A stretch of 64,000 nucleotides of DNA, from the NCBI GenBank assembly GCA_017647145.1, contig JAGCLD010000016.1, positions 62,001 to 126,000 of the forward strand, given 5' to 3'. Every line of letters begins with the position of its first letter. Within the stretch, counting starts at the first letter, position 1. The position numbers and the translations under genes are program-made. The notes below the pieces were generated by a model. That model did no database searches and had not been told where the DNA came from. It saw nothing but the letters and a program-made list of their open reading frames with translations. Below, piece by piece: positions 1 to 7,855 of the stretch. The stretch is from Paludibacteraceae bacterium. GTDB taxonomy: Bacteria > Bacteroidota > Bacteroidia > Bacteroidales > Paludibacteraceae.

Positions 1-2
1 CC

Positions 3-965
3 AAAGCACAGGGAGTAAACATAGAGCTACACACATTTGACGTTGAAAAGAGCGACATCAAAGTACAACTCCTACTTCAACAGCCTCAACTAAAACTCAT
101 GGACGCTATTATCGGACCGGCATATCCGGCGCAAGTGGAGTACATATCTAACTTTGCATTTGACAACAAGATTAACACATTCATTCCCTTCACATCGGAA
201 GTACCTGCACTGCAAATCAATCCTTATTTATTCCAATTTAACGTACCCTCTAACTACGAGGCGGAATGTCTCACCAATGTACTCATGCAAGAACACCCAA
301 CCGCCAACTACATCCTGATCAACAATGGCGGAAACGCTTCTTCTTTAGGTAAGAAAGTAGCCAAAGAATTAGAGGCGCATGCCGTAAAGGTAAAGCAGGT
401 ATCTATAGCTGTGGACGAAGCTGACACATTGCGCCACTACTTGCGTGAAGACATTATGAATGTACTGATTTTCTCTGACAACCGATATGCCTACGCTAAG
501 CCTTATCTTCAGAAATTAGACAACTGGAGAAGCATGCCTACCGAAGTGGTGGGTGGATACACATGGCAAACGCATGAAGCTGAAATAGGGGTACCTTACT
601 ATTATTCATCTTTATTCCTGCCATCTGCCGGAACTGCGCGTCGTGAAAGTTATCTGGCTAACTACAGCCACTACTTCATGCATCAGGTATCATCACACCA
701 TCCGCGCTATGACATGTTGGGATATGACTTGACTAGTTTAATCATTAGCGCTATCAATCAATATGGTGCGGGAGGATTACAAGAGAAGATAGTTGAACTT
801 CAGTACAGAGGTATTCAATCTGACATATCCTTTGTACGCCCCAATCCAATGGGAGGCTATGTAAATCTGTTGCTCAACATACAACGATACGACAATGGTG
901 CAACCCATACCCTAAAATCGTTTAAAGGAAACTTTAACTCCGAAACACAGGACATGCCTCAATGA
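3..965 (+). CDS. Periplasmic-binding-protein-like protein (5' truncated by window edge)
   Basis: The frame is open from base 3 without a stop, so the gene starts outside the window; the first internal Met (base 99) is not a convincing start because similar sequence (KAQGVNIELHTFDV) precedes it. The visible 320 residues read like a type 1 periplasmic ligand-binding fold: a segment IIGPAYPAQVEY followed by alternating beta/alpha text such as YILINNGGNASSLGKKVAKEL and NVLIFSDNRYAYAKPYL. In Bacteroidetes such proteins often carry an N-terminal LysM region and are annotated as amino-acid ABC transporter binding proteins, but no ABC partners are visible here. The stop overlaps the next start (ATGA, 962-965), which suggests translational coupling to the beta-barrel gene. 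Exact ligand and role unknown. Confidence 0.7.
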   Translation, partial: KAQGVNIELHTFDVEKSDIKVQLLLQQPQLKLMDAIIGPAYPAQVEYISNFAFDNKINTFIPFTSEVPALQINPYLFQFNVPSNYEAECLTNVLMQEHPTANYILINNGGNASSLGKKVAKELEAHAVKVKQVSIAVDEADTLRHYLREDIMNVLIFSDNRYAYAKPYLQKLDNWRSMPTEVVGGYTWQTHEAEIGVPYYYSSLFLPSAGTARRESYLANYSHYFMHQVSSHHPRYDMLGYDLTSLIISAINQYGAGGLQEKIVELQYRGIQSDISFVRPNPMGGYVNLLLNIQRYDNGATHTLKSFKGNFNSETQDMPQ

Positions 966-1582
966 AACGCCTGCTACTCATTTTGTTCTTACTCCTACCG
1001 CTTGGACTAATGGCACAAGTGCGACTTGAACATCCGGAGATGTATCTGGGCGTGCATGCCGGAGCCACCGGTAGCATGGTAAACTTTTCACCGTCTGTAC
1101 AGATGGAACCGTTTATGGCACTGGGAACAACTGCGGGTATTGGTTGGCGCTATATAGCTGAGCGACACTTCGGACTACAGTTGGAACTCAACTACGCGCA
1201 ACGAGGATGGAAAGAAAAGGAAGGTTTTCAGCGACAAGCTGACTACATAGAACTCCCGATGATGACCCACCTCTACGTGGGAAAGAAAGTACGAGGCTAC
1301 CTGAACATTGGACCCAAAGTGGCTTACTTGCTAGCGCAACGTGCATGGGGCACACCCACCAATGCACCACAACATGCTCCGGCTGACAACCGATTTGACT
1401 ATGGATTTTGCGGAGGGCTGGGCATGCAAGTGATAACAAATGCCGGATGCTATGCACTGGACGCACGGTTTAATTATAGTTTAGGTAACTATTTCGGAGC
1501 AAGAAAAAGCGACTACTTCACCACATCCAACCACATGAATATCGCCATCACCTTCTCTTGGATGTGGGCATTTCAACATTAA
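962..1582 (+). CDS. Outer-membrane beta-barrel protein (PorT/OMP_b-brl family-like)
   Basis: 206 residues beginning with a clear signal peptide (MKRLLLILFLLLPLGLMA, cleavage near residue 18). The rest alternates aromatic and polar residues in short strands with tight turns (LGVHAGATGSMVNF, GIGWRYIAERHFGLQLELNYAQRGW, YLNIGPKVAYLLA, YALDARFNYSLGNYFG) and finishes on MNIAITFSWMWAFQH, typical of small 8-stranded outer-membrane barrels of Bacteroidetes. The start overlaps the upstream stop by four bases, so the two proteins are probably made together: one periplasmic, one in the outer membrane. No specific substrate can be deduced. Confidence 0.7.
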   Translation: MKRLLLILFLLLPLGLMAQVRLEHPEMYLGVHAGATGSMVNFSPSVQMEPFMALGTTAGIGWRYIAERHFGLQLELNYAQRGWKEKEGFQRQADYIELPMMTHLYVGKKVRGYLNIGPKVAYLLAQRAWGTPTNAPQHAPADNRFDYGFCGGLGMQVITNAGCYALDARFNYSLGNYFGARKSDYFTTSNHMNIAITFSWMWAFQH

Positions 1583-1630
1583 GTAGTATTTTTATACAAA
1601 TAATAGGAGGAAAATGTCAATTCCTCTACA

Positions 1631-1660
1631 TTGTTGTATCTAAATATTTTTTTATCTTTG
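1631..1660 (+). promoter_or_regulatory. Bacteroidetes-type promoter for kduI operon
   Basis: TTG at 1631-1633, a 19-nt spacer, then TATCTTTG at 1653-1660, matching the Bacteroidetes consensus (-33 TTTG, -7 TAnnTTTG). Transcription would start near 1667 and leave a leader of about 75 nt before the kduI ATG at 1742. A short hairpin (GAGGAA 1607-1612 / TTCCTC 1621-1626) lies just upstream and may end the previous transcript. Confidence 0.65.
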
Positions 1661-1741
1661 TAAAGTGGTAATAAGTCGCACCGGTATGGACTGCTGCCAT
1701 TCTGACAAACGAAATAATTAACAACTATAAAATAGACTTCT

Positions 1742-2587
1742 ATGAAAACAAATTATGAAATCCGTTATGCCGCTCATCCTGAAGACGCAAAGGCATATGA
1801 CACCCAACGCATACGTCGTGATTTTCTGATTGAAAAAGTATTTGCTGCTGACGAAGTAAACATGGTGTATAGCATGTACGACCGCATGGTTGTAGGAGGC
1901 GCAATGCCGGTTAATGAAGAACTCACCCTCGAAGCTATTGACCCACTAAAAGCCCCTTATTTCCTTACACGCCGTGAGATGGGTATATTCAATGTAGGAC
2001 AAGGCGTGGGAATTGTGCGTGCAGGTGACCAAGAATATGAATTAGGATTCAAAGAAGCACTCTACTTGGGTAGTGGAGATCGCGAAGTAGTATTCATCAG
2101 CAAAGACCCTGCATGTCCGGCTAAGTTCTACTTCAACTCACTCACTGCTCATCGCAATTATCCGGATAAGAAAGTGACTAAAGCTGATGCTGTGGTGGCT
2201 CACATGGGAAGTTTAGAAGGTTCTAACGACCGCAACATCAACAAGATGTTAGTAAACCAAGTATTGCCTACTTGCCAACTACAAATGGGTATGACCGAAT
2301 TAGCTCCGGGAAGTGTATGGAACACCATGCCTGCACACGTACATAGCCGTCGCATGGAAGCATATTTCTACTTTGAATGTCCGGAAGACCACGCTATCTG
2401 TCACTTCATGGGAGAAGTAGACGAAACACGCCACGTATGGATGAAAAACGACCAAGCTGTGCTTTCTCCAGAATGGAGTATTCACAGTGCTGCCGCTACC
2501 CACAACTATACCTTCATCTGGGGTATGGGAGGAGAAAACCTTGATTATGGGGACCAAGATTTCTCACTCATCACTGATTTAAAATAA
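1742..2587 (+). CDS. kduI: 5-dehydro-4-deoxy-D-glucuronate isomerase (KduI)
   Basis: 281 residues, full length for KduI, which converts 5-keto-4-deoxyuronate, the product of unsaturated uronate release from pectin or glycosaminoglycans, to 2,5-diketo-3-deoxygluconate in the cytoplasm. The cupin metal site is visible: H199-x-H201 in PAHVHSRRME, E206, and H248 in EWSIHSAAATHN, matching the family's His-His-Glu-His zinc ligands. No signal peptide. It is first in a kduI-kduD-DUF4861 unit with 33- and 31-nt gaps behind a strong promoter at 1631-1660. The partner KduD is the next gene and takes the product. No truncation or missing residue is seen. Confidence 0.95.
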   Translation: MKTNYEIRYAAHPEDAKAYDTQRIRRDFLIEKVFAADEVNMVYSMYDRMVVGGAMPVNEELTLEAIDPLKAPYFLTRREMGIFNVGQGVGIVRAGDQEYELGFKEALYLGSGDREVVFISKDPACPAKFYFNSLTAHRNYPDKKVTKADAVVAHMGSLEGSNDRNINKMLVNQVLPTCQLQMGMTELAPGSVWNTMPAHVHSRRMEAYFYFECPEDHAICHFMGEVDETRHVWMKNDQAVLSPEWSIHSAAATHNYTFIWGMGGENLDYGDQDFSLITDLK

Positions 2588-2620
2588 AACATATATTCAC
2601 ACTATAAGATTTTTCAGCAT

Positions 2621-3421
2621 ATGACTAACTTATTTTCTCTTGAGGGCAAAAACGCCCTTATCACCGGAGCTTCTTATGGCATCGGATTTAACATTGCCAA
2701 AGCATTTGTAAAAGCCGGCATTAAAAACATTATCTTCAATGACATTAACGAAGAAGCCTTAGCACGTGGATTACAAAACTATGCAGACAACGGCATTACC
2801 AACGTAAAAGGATATGTGTGTGACGTAACAAAAGAAGATGATGTTAAGGAGATGATTGATAAAATTCATGCAGAAGTAGGACAAATTGACATATTAGTCA
2901 ACAACGCAGGAATCATCAAACGTATCCCTATGCACGAAATGAAACGTTCTGAATTCCAACAAGTGATAGATATCGACTTAGTAGGTCCATTCATCATGGC
3001 ATCAGCAGTATTGCCAGAAATGATGGAACGTCGCGAAGGAAAAATCATTAACATCTGCTCTATGATGTCTGAACTCGGACGCGAAACTGTATCTGCTTAT
3101 GCAGCAGCTAAGGGAGGTTTAAAAATGCTCACCCGAAACATCTGTTCTGAATACGGGGAATATAACATCCAATGTAATGGTATCGGTCCGGGCTACATTG
3201 CTACACCACAAACTGCCCCACTCCGTGAACGTCAAGCGGATGGTAGCCGTCATCCTTTTGACTCATTCATCTGCGCAAAGACACCAGCCGGACGTTGGCT
3301 TGAACCGGAAGAACTCGGCGGACCTGCTGTATTCCTCGCTTCTCGTGCTTCTGACGCTGTAAACGGACACATCCTCTATGTGGACGGAGGTATTTTGGCA
3401 TACATCGGAAAACAACCTTAA
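2621..3421 (+). CDS. kduD: 2-dehydro-3-deoxy-D-gluconate 5-dehydrogenase / gluconate 5-dehydrogenase (KduD, SDR family)
   Basis: 266-residue classical short-chain dehydrogenase. The cofactor loop TGASYGIG is at 15-22, the NNAG motif at 94-97, and the catalytic set is Ser147 region (ICSMMS), Tyr160 and Lys164 (AYAAAKGG). Position directly after kduI supports KduD, which reduces diketo-deoxygluconate to 2-keto-3-deoxygluconate with NADH; the family is also annotated as gluconate 5-dehydrogenase (IdnO-like), and sequence alone does not separate the two. The product would need KdgK and aldolase, which are not in the window. The C-terminus (HILYVDGGILAYIGKQP) is complete. Confidence 0.88.
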   Translation: MTNLFSLEGKNALITGASYGIGFNIAKAFVKAGIKNIIFNDINEEALARGLQNYADNGITNVKGYVCDVTKEDDVKEMIDKIHAEVGQIDILVNNAGIIKRIPMHEMKRSEFQQVIDIDLVGPFIMASAVLPEMMERREGKIINICSMMSELGRETVSAYAAAKGGLKMLTRNICSEYGEYNIQCNGIGPGYIATPQTAPLRERQADGSRHPFDSFICAKTPAGRWLEPEELGGPAVFLASRASDAVNGHILYVDGGILAYIGKQP

Positions 3422-3452
3422 TAGCGTATAAACCTACTAATCTGCAAGACCT

Positions 3453-4580
3453 ATGAAACGAATGATTCTGTCTTTGATGGTGGTATTTGCACTCTTATCT
3501 TGTGATAAAGGACAACAAATCACCATAAGCAACACATCTGACTCTCCTCGCCAAGGTGAATTGGTCGAACTCAGTCTTTCCATGCTTGAGTGGGATGAGG
3601 CAAGTTCTTATCGCCTACTGGATGAACAAGGCAATGAAGTGCCTTATCAAGTGATGAGCTATGGAGAAGCGGTGCCCCAAAGTATTCTATTCCCGGCTAC
3701 GGTTGATGCTCAATCGAATGTGGTGTATGTGCTCAAGAAAGGCACACCTGCTTCTTATGCGCCAAAGACTTCAGCACGATATGTTCCTGAGCGCAAAGAT
3801 GACTTTGCTTGGGAAAATGACAAAGCCGCATATCGCATGTATGGTCCAGCTTTGGCAGCTGAAAATCCTTCATGCGGTGTAGACCTTTGGCTCAAACGTA
3901 CTGAAGAATTGGTAGTGGACACTTTCTACTACAACGAACTCACATTGGGACAATCTTACCACGTTGACCATGGCAAAGGTTTAGACTGCTACAAAGTAGC
4001 CAATAAATTAGGTGCCGGTGGTGTCGCTCCACTCTACAACGACACCTTATGGGTGGGAACGCACTATGACAGATATGAAGTGCTTGAGCAAGGCGGATTG
4101 CGTTCTGTATTTGCACTTGAATATGACTCTGTACGTGTAGGCGACGCTTATTACACACAACGCATTGTCATCACATGTGATGCAGGCGCATTGCTAAACA
4201 AAGCTGTTGTGAGTTATCAAGGAGAACAACTCAAAGGCATGAAAGTAGCAGCCGGAATTTGGCTTCACGCCACTGTGGATAATTACAAACAAGATTTGAA
4301 GGGTAATTGGATAGCTTATGCGGAAAATGCTGTATCTGATGCCGGAATACCTGTAGGACGTAACTATATCTCTGTTGTGATGCCGGAAATGGAAGGCGCA
4401 CAGGTAATAGATCAAACCTTAATAGCTTACCGCTCTTACACAACCGGAACACCACTCACCTACTACTTTGGAGGTGGATGGAGCCAATGGGGATATCCAT
4501 CAGATGACACATGGTTTGCTGCCACAGCAGAGGCTGCAGCTAATCTTGCGACACCACTTACTGCTACAGTAATACCATAA
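3453..4580 (+). CDS. DUF4861 family lipoprotein, uronate-locus partner
   Basis: 375 residues with a lipoprotein signal (MKRMILSLMVVFALLSC, lipidated Cys at 17). The body resembles DUF4861, a Bacteroidetes family usually found with pectin- or uronate-degradation genes: an N-terminal beta domain (ITISNTSDSPRQGELVELSLSM), a central part with repeated aromatic strands, and a C-terminus GGGWSQWGYPSDDTWFAA. Biochemical function is not established to my knowledge. It sits 31 nt after kduD and before a hairpin terminator at 4593-4629, so it is the last gene of the kdu unit. As a surface or periplasmic lipoprotein it may bind or cut the oligosaccharide that feeds the cytoplasmic enzymes; that is inference from context. 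Confidence 0.7.
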   Translation: MKRMILSLMVVFALLSCDKGQQITISNTSDSPRQGELVELSLSMLEWDEASSYRLLDEQGNEVPYQVMSYGEAVPQSILFPATVDAQSNVVYVLKKGTPASYAPKTSARYVPERKDDFAWENDKAAYRMYGPALAAENPSCGVDLWLKRTEELVVDTFYYNELTLGQSYHVDHGKGLDCYKVANKLGAGGVAPLYNDTLWVGTHYDRYEVLEQGGLRSVFALEYDSVRVGDAYYTQRIVITCDAGALLNKAVVSYQGEQLKGMKVAAGIWLHATVDNYKQDLKGNWIAYAENAVSDAGIPVGRNYISVVMPEMEGAQVIDQTLIAYRSYTTGTPLTYYFGGGWSQWGYPSDDTWFAATAEAAANLATPLTATVIP

Positions 4581-4592
4581 TTCACAATAAAT

Positions 4593-4630
4593 ACACCCTG
4601 CAGGGTATTGTAGCTCTGCAAGGGTGTTTA
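4593..4630 (+). terminator. Rho-independent terminator after kdu-DUF4861 operon
   Basis: ACACCCTGCAG (4593-4603) pairs with CTGCAAGGGTGT (4616-4627) with a one-base bulge, followed by TTTAAACTTTTT. It separates the DUF4861 gene from the next gene. Confidence 0.65.
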
Positions 4631-4703
4631 AACTTTTTATAAACTAACACAATCATTAAAAAAGAACTAAAAGAAAGGTTCGCACATATATAATCGATAC
4701 GAT

Positions 4704-5591
4704 ATGAAAAAACACGTTTTCGTAGTTTCTCTTTTATTGGCAACATTAATGACAAGATCATTGATGGCACAAGAAATCAACCCTATTCTCACAGACTCAT
4801 TTCCTCAAAACATTACTTTCACATTACCCAACGGCCCATCATTTGAGATGATTTACATACAAGGAGGAACATTCACTATGGGATGTACAGATGACCAAAA
4901 AGGAAAATGTGAAAACGATGCAGAACCGGCACATCAAGTAGTAATTACTGATTTTTATGCAGGCAAATATGAGGTGACACAAGCCTTGTGGACTGCTGTA
5001 ATGGGAACAACAATAGAGCAACAATGTAAAATAGCGGGGCAGTACAATGTGTATGGCGTGGGGGATGATTATCCTATGTACTATATCCACTTTCGTGAGG
5101 CGAACGCATTGTGTGAAAACTTAAATCAAATTCTTGCCAACCAACTTCCAGAAGGATATGAATTTGCCCTTCCATCAGAAGCTCAATGGGAATATGCCGC
5201 TCGAGGAGGCGTAAAGGATGAACCATCGCTTTATGCAGGTAGTCAGTTTGCTAGTGATGTAGCATGGTATGATGGAGTAAGCAAGAACACAACACACCCA
5301 GTGGGGCAAAAACAGCCTAATGAATTAGGGCTATATGATCTCAATGGAAATGTATGGGAATGGTGTCAAGATTGGTATGATGAAAACTTTTACAAACACA
5401 GTGCCCCACAAGACCCGGTGAATGCCAACTGCGCAGCCAATCGTGTATATCGCGGTGGAAGTTGGGACTACGGAGCTAAGTTATGTCGTATAGCCACGCG
5501 ATTTTATGGAGCTCCTTACGGACGCACAATCAACCTTGGTGTACGTCTTGTATTAACAAAGGTAGGTATAGGAAATTTACAAATCAACTAA
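4704..5591 (+). CDS. Exported formylglycine-generating-enzyme-like (SUMF1/FGE-sulfatase fold) protein
   Basis: 295 residues with an N-terminal signal peptide (MKKHVFVVSLLLATLMTRSLMAQ). Family hallmarks appear in order: GGTFTMGCTDD, a VTQALWTAVMG segment after EPAHQV, LPSEAQWEYAARGG, DLNGNVWEWCQDWYDE and NRVYRGGSWDYGAKLCRIATRF, ending NLGVRLV. This is the C-type-lectin-like fold of formylglycine-generating enzymes. Many Bacteroidetes members are non-enzymatic exported or T9SS-associated proteins. I do not see the paired active-site cysteines of true FGE near the C-terminal RxxxR region and there is no sulfatase nearby, so sulfatase activation is unlikely. It is bounded by terminators on both sides and is probably monocistronic; no consensus promoter was found in the 74-nt gap upstream of its ATG. 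Confidence 0.8.
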   Translation: MKKHVFVVSLLLATLMTRSLMAQEINPILTDSFPQNITFTLPNGPSFEMIYIQGGTFTMGCTDDQKGKCENDAEPAHQVVITDFYAGKYEVTQALWTAVMGTTIEQQCKIAGQYNVYGVGDDYPMYYIHFREANALCENLNQILANQLPEGYEFALPSEAQWEYAARGGVKDEPSLYAGSQFASDVAWYDGVSKNTTHPVGQKQPNELGLYDLNGNVWEWCQDWYDENFYKHSAPQDPVNANCAANRVYRGGSWDYGAKLCRIATRFYGAPYGRTINLGVRLVLTKVGIGNLQIN

Positions 5592-5614
5592 CACTACAAC
5601 ACATTGACAATGCC

Positions 5615-5645
5615 AAAAGGTGTGCCCTCGGGTACACCTTTTATT
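5615..5645 (+). terminator. Rho-independent terminator after the FGE-like gene
   Basis: AAAAGGTGT (5615-5623) pairs perfectly with ACACCTTTT (5634-5642), running into TTATTGTATT. It lies 24 nt after the stop codon. Confidence 0.75.
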
Positions 5646-5857
5646 GTATTATATGGCTGTCCGATAAAACTTTTTAGTTATTTAACTGTTGCCACACCCC
5701 TCTACTCTCCTAGTCATCCCCACACCTCGCGCCGCGACAGAACCTTTGCGTCAGCAAACACATCATCAGTTCCTCAGACACATCCGTAGCATCATCTGCT
5801 ACATCCGCACCCCCGCGCTCCATCCCCCTAAGGAATTACCAAGAAAGGTACTTTATC

Positions 5858-5978
5858 GTAATTTATCGTAACGGAAAGCCCTAAACATAACGAAACGTAA
5901 CAGTGCACTTTTCAGATGTTGTATCTTTACAGTGTTGTCCTACCAAGCATGCGTAGGGCAATAAAGCGTTCTTTGACT
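5858..5978 (+). promoter_or_regulatory. Dispersed 119-nt leader element, copy A (promoter-like, hairpin, boxA-like)
   Basis: This stretch aligns without gaps, at about 97/119 identities, to the complement of 34288-34406. It contains TATCTTTA (a near-consensus -7 box at about 5922-5929), then a hairpin TTGTCCTAC/GTAGGGCAA with one G-T pair, then a small AAAG/CTTT hairpin overlapping GTTCTTTGACT (5968-5978), similar to the boxA antitermination signal. No gene follows on the + strand before ispG, which converges from 7847 and ends at 6144, so this copy is either a relic or the front of a short RNA. The rest of the gap (5646-5857) shows nothing recognisable. Confidence 0.55.
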
Positions 5979-6064
5979 TATTGAAATCTATCCGTATCCG
6001 ATAAAACAGCATCTTAACTTTGCATGAAAGTATGTATGTTTTTGAATGTATTTCAACATCATTA

Positions 6065-6102
6065 AACAGGACTATACTCCACATTTGGAGAATAGCCCTG
6101 TT
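6065..6102. terminator. Possible bidirectional terminator between copy A and ispG
   Basis: AACAGGACTAT (6065-6075) pairs with ATAGCCCTGTT (6092-6102) with one mismatch, and an inner ACTCC/GGAGA extends the stem. It sits in the convergent gap 3' of ispG. The U-tract is poor on both strands, so confidence is limited. Confidence 0.4.
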
Positions 6103-6143
6103 AGTATAAAAACCACATCTTTTTATGATAAAGATGGATTGGG

Positions 6144-7847
6144 TTATGCTTCTTGCCAATCACCGTTTAGGCGAATCAATTCAATGAGTTTATCAACAGC
6201 TTCTTCTTCTGGGATGTTCTTCTCTATACATTGTTTTTGCTTGTAGAGACTCACTTTTCCTCTACCTGCACCTACATACCCATAGTCAGCGTCTGCCATC
6301 TCACCCGGTCCGTTAACAATACACCCCATCACACCAATTTTAAGGCCTTTCAGATGGGAAGTTTGGGCTTTAATCCGGGCAAGCGTTTTTTCTAAATCAA
6401 ACAATGTTCTACCGCAACTAGGGCAAGAGATATATTCTGTTTTAGACGTTCTCACACGAGCTGCTTGCAGAATGCCAAAGGCTGTTTCGACACATGCAGC
6501 AGGCTGAACGGAAGCGTGTGAAATATAAAGACCATCCAACAGACCATCGATAAAGAGCACACCCATATCAGCCGCCACTTGGAGTTGCATATCCGTAAGA
6601 GAGGTTGCCTCACTGCGGACACAAGCCACAATGGGGAGTAAACATCCATGCGAACGTAATTGCATGATAGCAGAACGATAGTCGCCCACAGGATTAGCAT
6701 GATGACTTGAGAGCAAAAGAACAACATCTTTAAGATCTATTGCTTGCTGGATATGTTCACAATCAAGACGCATAACAGGCAGAACATTCCCCTCTGCGTC
6801 TATGAAACCCTGAGGAGTTTCCACAAAATCAGGAACAAGTTGTCCATAAGTAGCAGATTGACCTAAGACAACCGGTAACTGTCCGCCCCCTACTCTACCT
6901 ACAGATTTACTCAGAGGATGTGATTGCCAAGGCGCAGAAAGAATAGGAGCGTGATTCTGACGAGCTTGAATATAATTGACCAATGCTTTTGCTACTGGTA
7001 TTTCAGCTTCCGGGGCCTCGCTCAACGAGACACGAATCGTATCACCAATGCCATCAGCCAATAGAGCACCAATACCCACCGCCGACTTGATACGTCCGTC
7101 TTCACCATCACCAGCTTCTGTCACTCCAAGATGGAGCGGGAAAGTCATATGTTCTTCCTGCATTTTTTGCACCAACAGACGAACTGTAGTGATCATGACT
7201 ACCGTATTAGAAGCTTTTATAGAAATCACGACATGAGGAAATTCTTCTTGTACACAAATACGCAAAAACTCCATACAAGACTCAACCATACCTTCGGGGG
7301 TATCGCCATATCTACTCATGATACGATCGCTAAGCGAACCATGATTAACACCAATGCGGATAGCCGTATGATGTTGTTTGCAGAGTTTCAAGAAAGGAAG
7401 AAAACGCTCACGAATGCGTTGTAGTTCTGCAGCATACTCTTCGTCTGTATAATCAATATGCTTAAAGACCCTTGCCTTATCCACATAATTACCCGGATTG
7501 ATACGTACTTTTTCCACATGAAGCGCTGCTTCATCGGCCGCAGCCGGCATAAAGTGGATGTCAGCCACTAATGGTGTTTGTGCATATTGCCCCTTCTTAT
7601 CATTTAATCCAGCACGTATGAATTGCAAGTTAGCAGCCTCACGTGTACCTTGCGCAGTGAATCTTACCAATTCACCACCGGCATCAATAATACGCGCAGC
7701 CTGTTGCACACAAGCAGTCGTATCATTAGTATTACAATTACCCATAGACTGAATACGAATAGGAGCATCACCCCCCATGGTTAAAGTCCCAATTTGAACC
7801 GTCTGACTTTTACGGCGCTGATAATTATAAATATCTTTTGTCCACAT
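6144..7847 (-). CDS. ispG: (E)-4-hydroxy-3-methylbut-2-enyl-diphosphate synthase (IspG/GcpE), long Bacteroidetes form
   Basis: 567 residues. IspG makes HMBPP from MEcPP in the MEP isoprenoid pathway, using a [4Fe-4S] cluster. The N-terminal TIM-barrel part starts RRKSQTVQIGTLTMGGDAPIRIQSM and the C-terminal reductase-like part carries the cluster cysteines C475 and C478 (CPSCGRT) and C509 (GCIVNGPGE). It is about 200 residues longer than the proteobacterial enzyme because of an insertion between the two parts (roughly 290-460), as is usual in Bacteroidetes, Chlamydiae and plants. It is last in the minus-strand gene run, 8 nt after the DUF4105 fusion gene. Confidence 0.95.
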   Translation of the reverse strand: MWTKDIYNYQRRKSQTVQIGTLTMGGDAPIRIQSMGNCNTNDTTACVQQAARIIDAGGELVRFTAQGTREAANLQFIRAGLNDKKGQYAQTPLVADIHFMPAAADEAALHVEKVRINPGNYVDKARVFKHIDYTDEEYAAELQRIRERFLPFLKLCKQHHTAIRIGVNHGSLSDRIMSRYGDTPEGMVESCMEFLRICVQEEFPHVVISIKASNTVVMITTVRLLVQKMQEEHMTFPLHLGVTEAGDGEDGRIKSAVGIGALLADGIGDTIRVSLSEAPEAEIPVAKALVNYIQARQNHAPILSAPWQSHPLSKSVGRVGGGQLPVVLGQSATYGQLVPDFVETPQGFIDAEGNVLPVMRLDCEHIQQAIDLKDVVLLLSSHHANPVGDYRSAIMQLRSHGCLLPIVACVRSEATSLTDMQLQVAADMGVLFIDGLLDGLYISHASVQPAACVETAFGILQAARVRTSKTEYISCPSCGRTLFDLEKTLARIKAQTSHLKGLKIGVMGCIVNGPGEMADADYGYVGAGRGKVSLYKQKQCIEKNIPEEEAVDKLIELIRLNGDWQEA

Positions 7848-7855
7848 ACTTCAAT

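Noticed and set aside
3177..3362. Out-of-frame open frame inside kduD and similar internal frames in other genes
   Set aside because: Fully contained in well-supported conserved genes with no features of their own.
4704..5591. True sulfatase-activating formylglycine-generating enzyme
   Set aside because: The fold motifs match, but the paired active-site cysteines are not evident and no sulfatase gene is nearby.
5483..5871. Small plus-strand frames after the FGE-like gene
   Set aside because: They overlap the end of that gene and its terminator, and have no motif or conserved feature.
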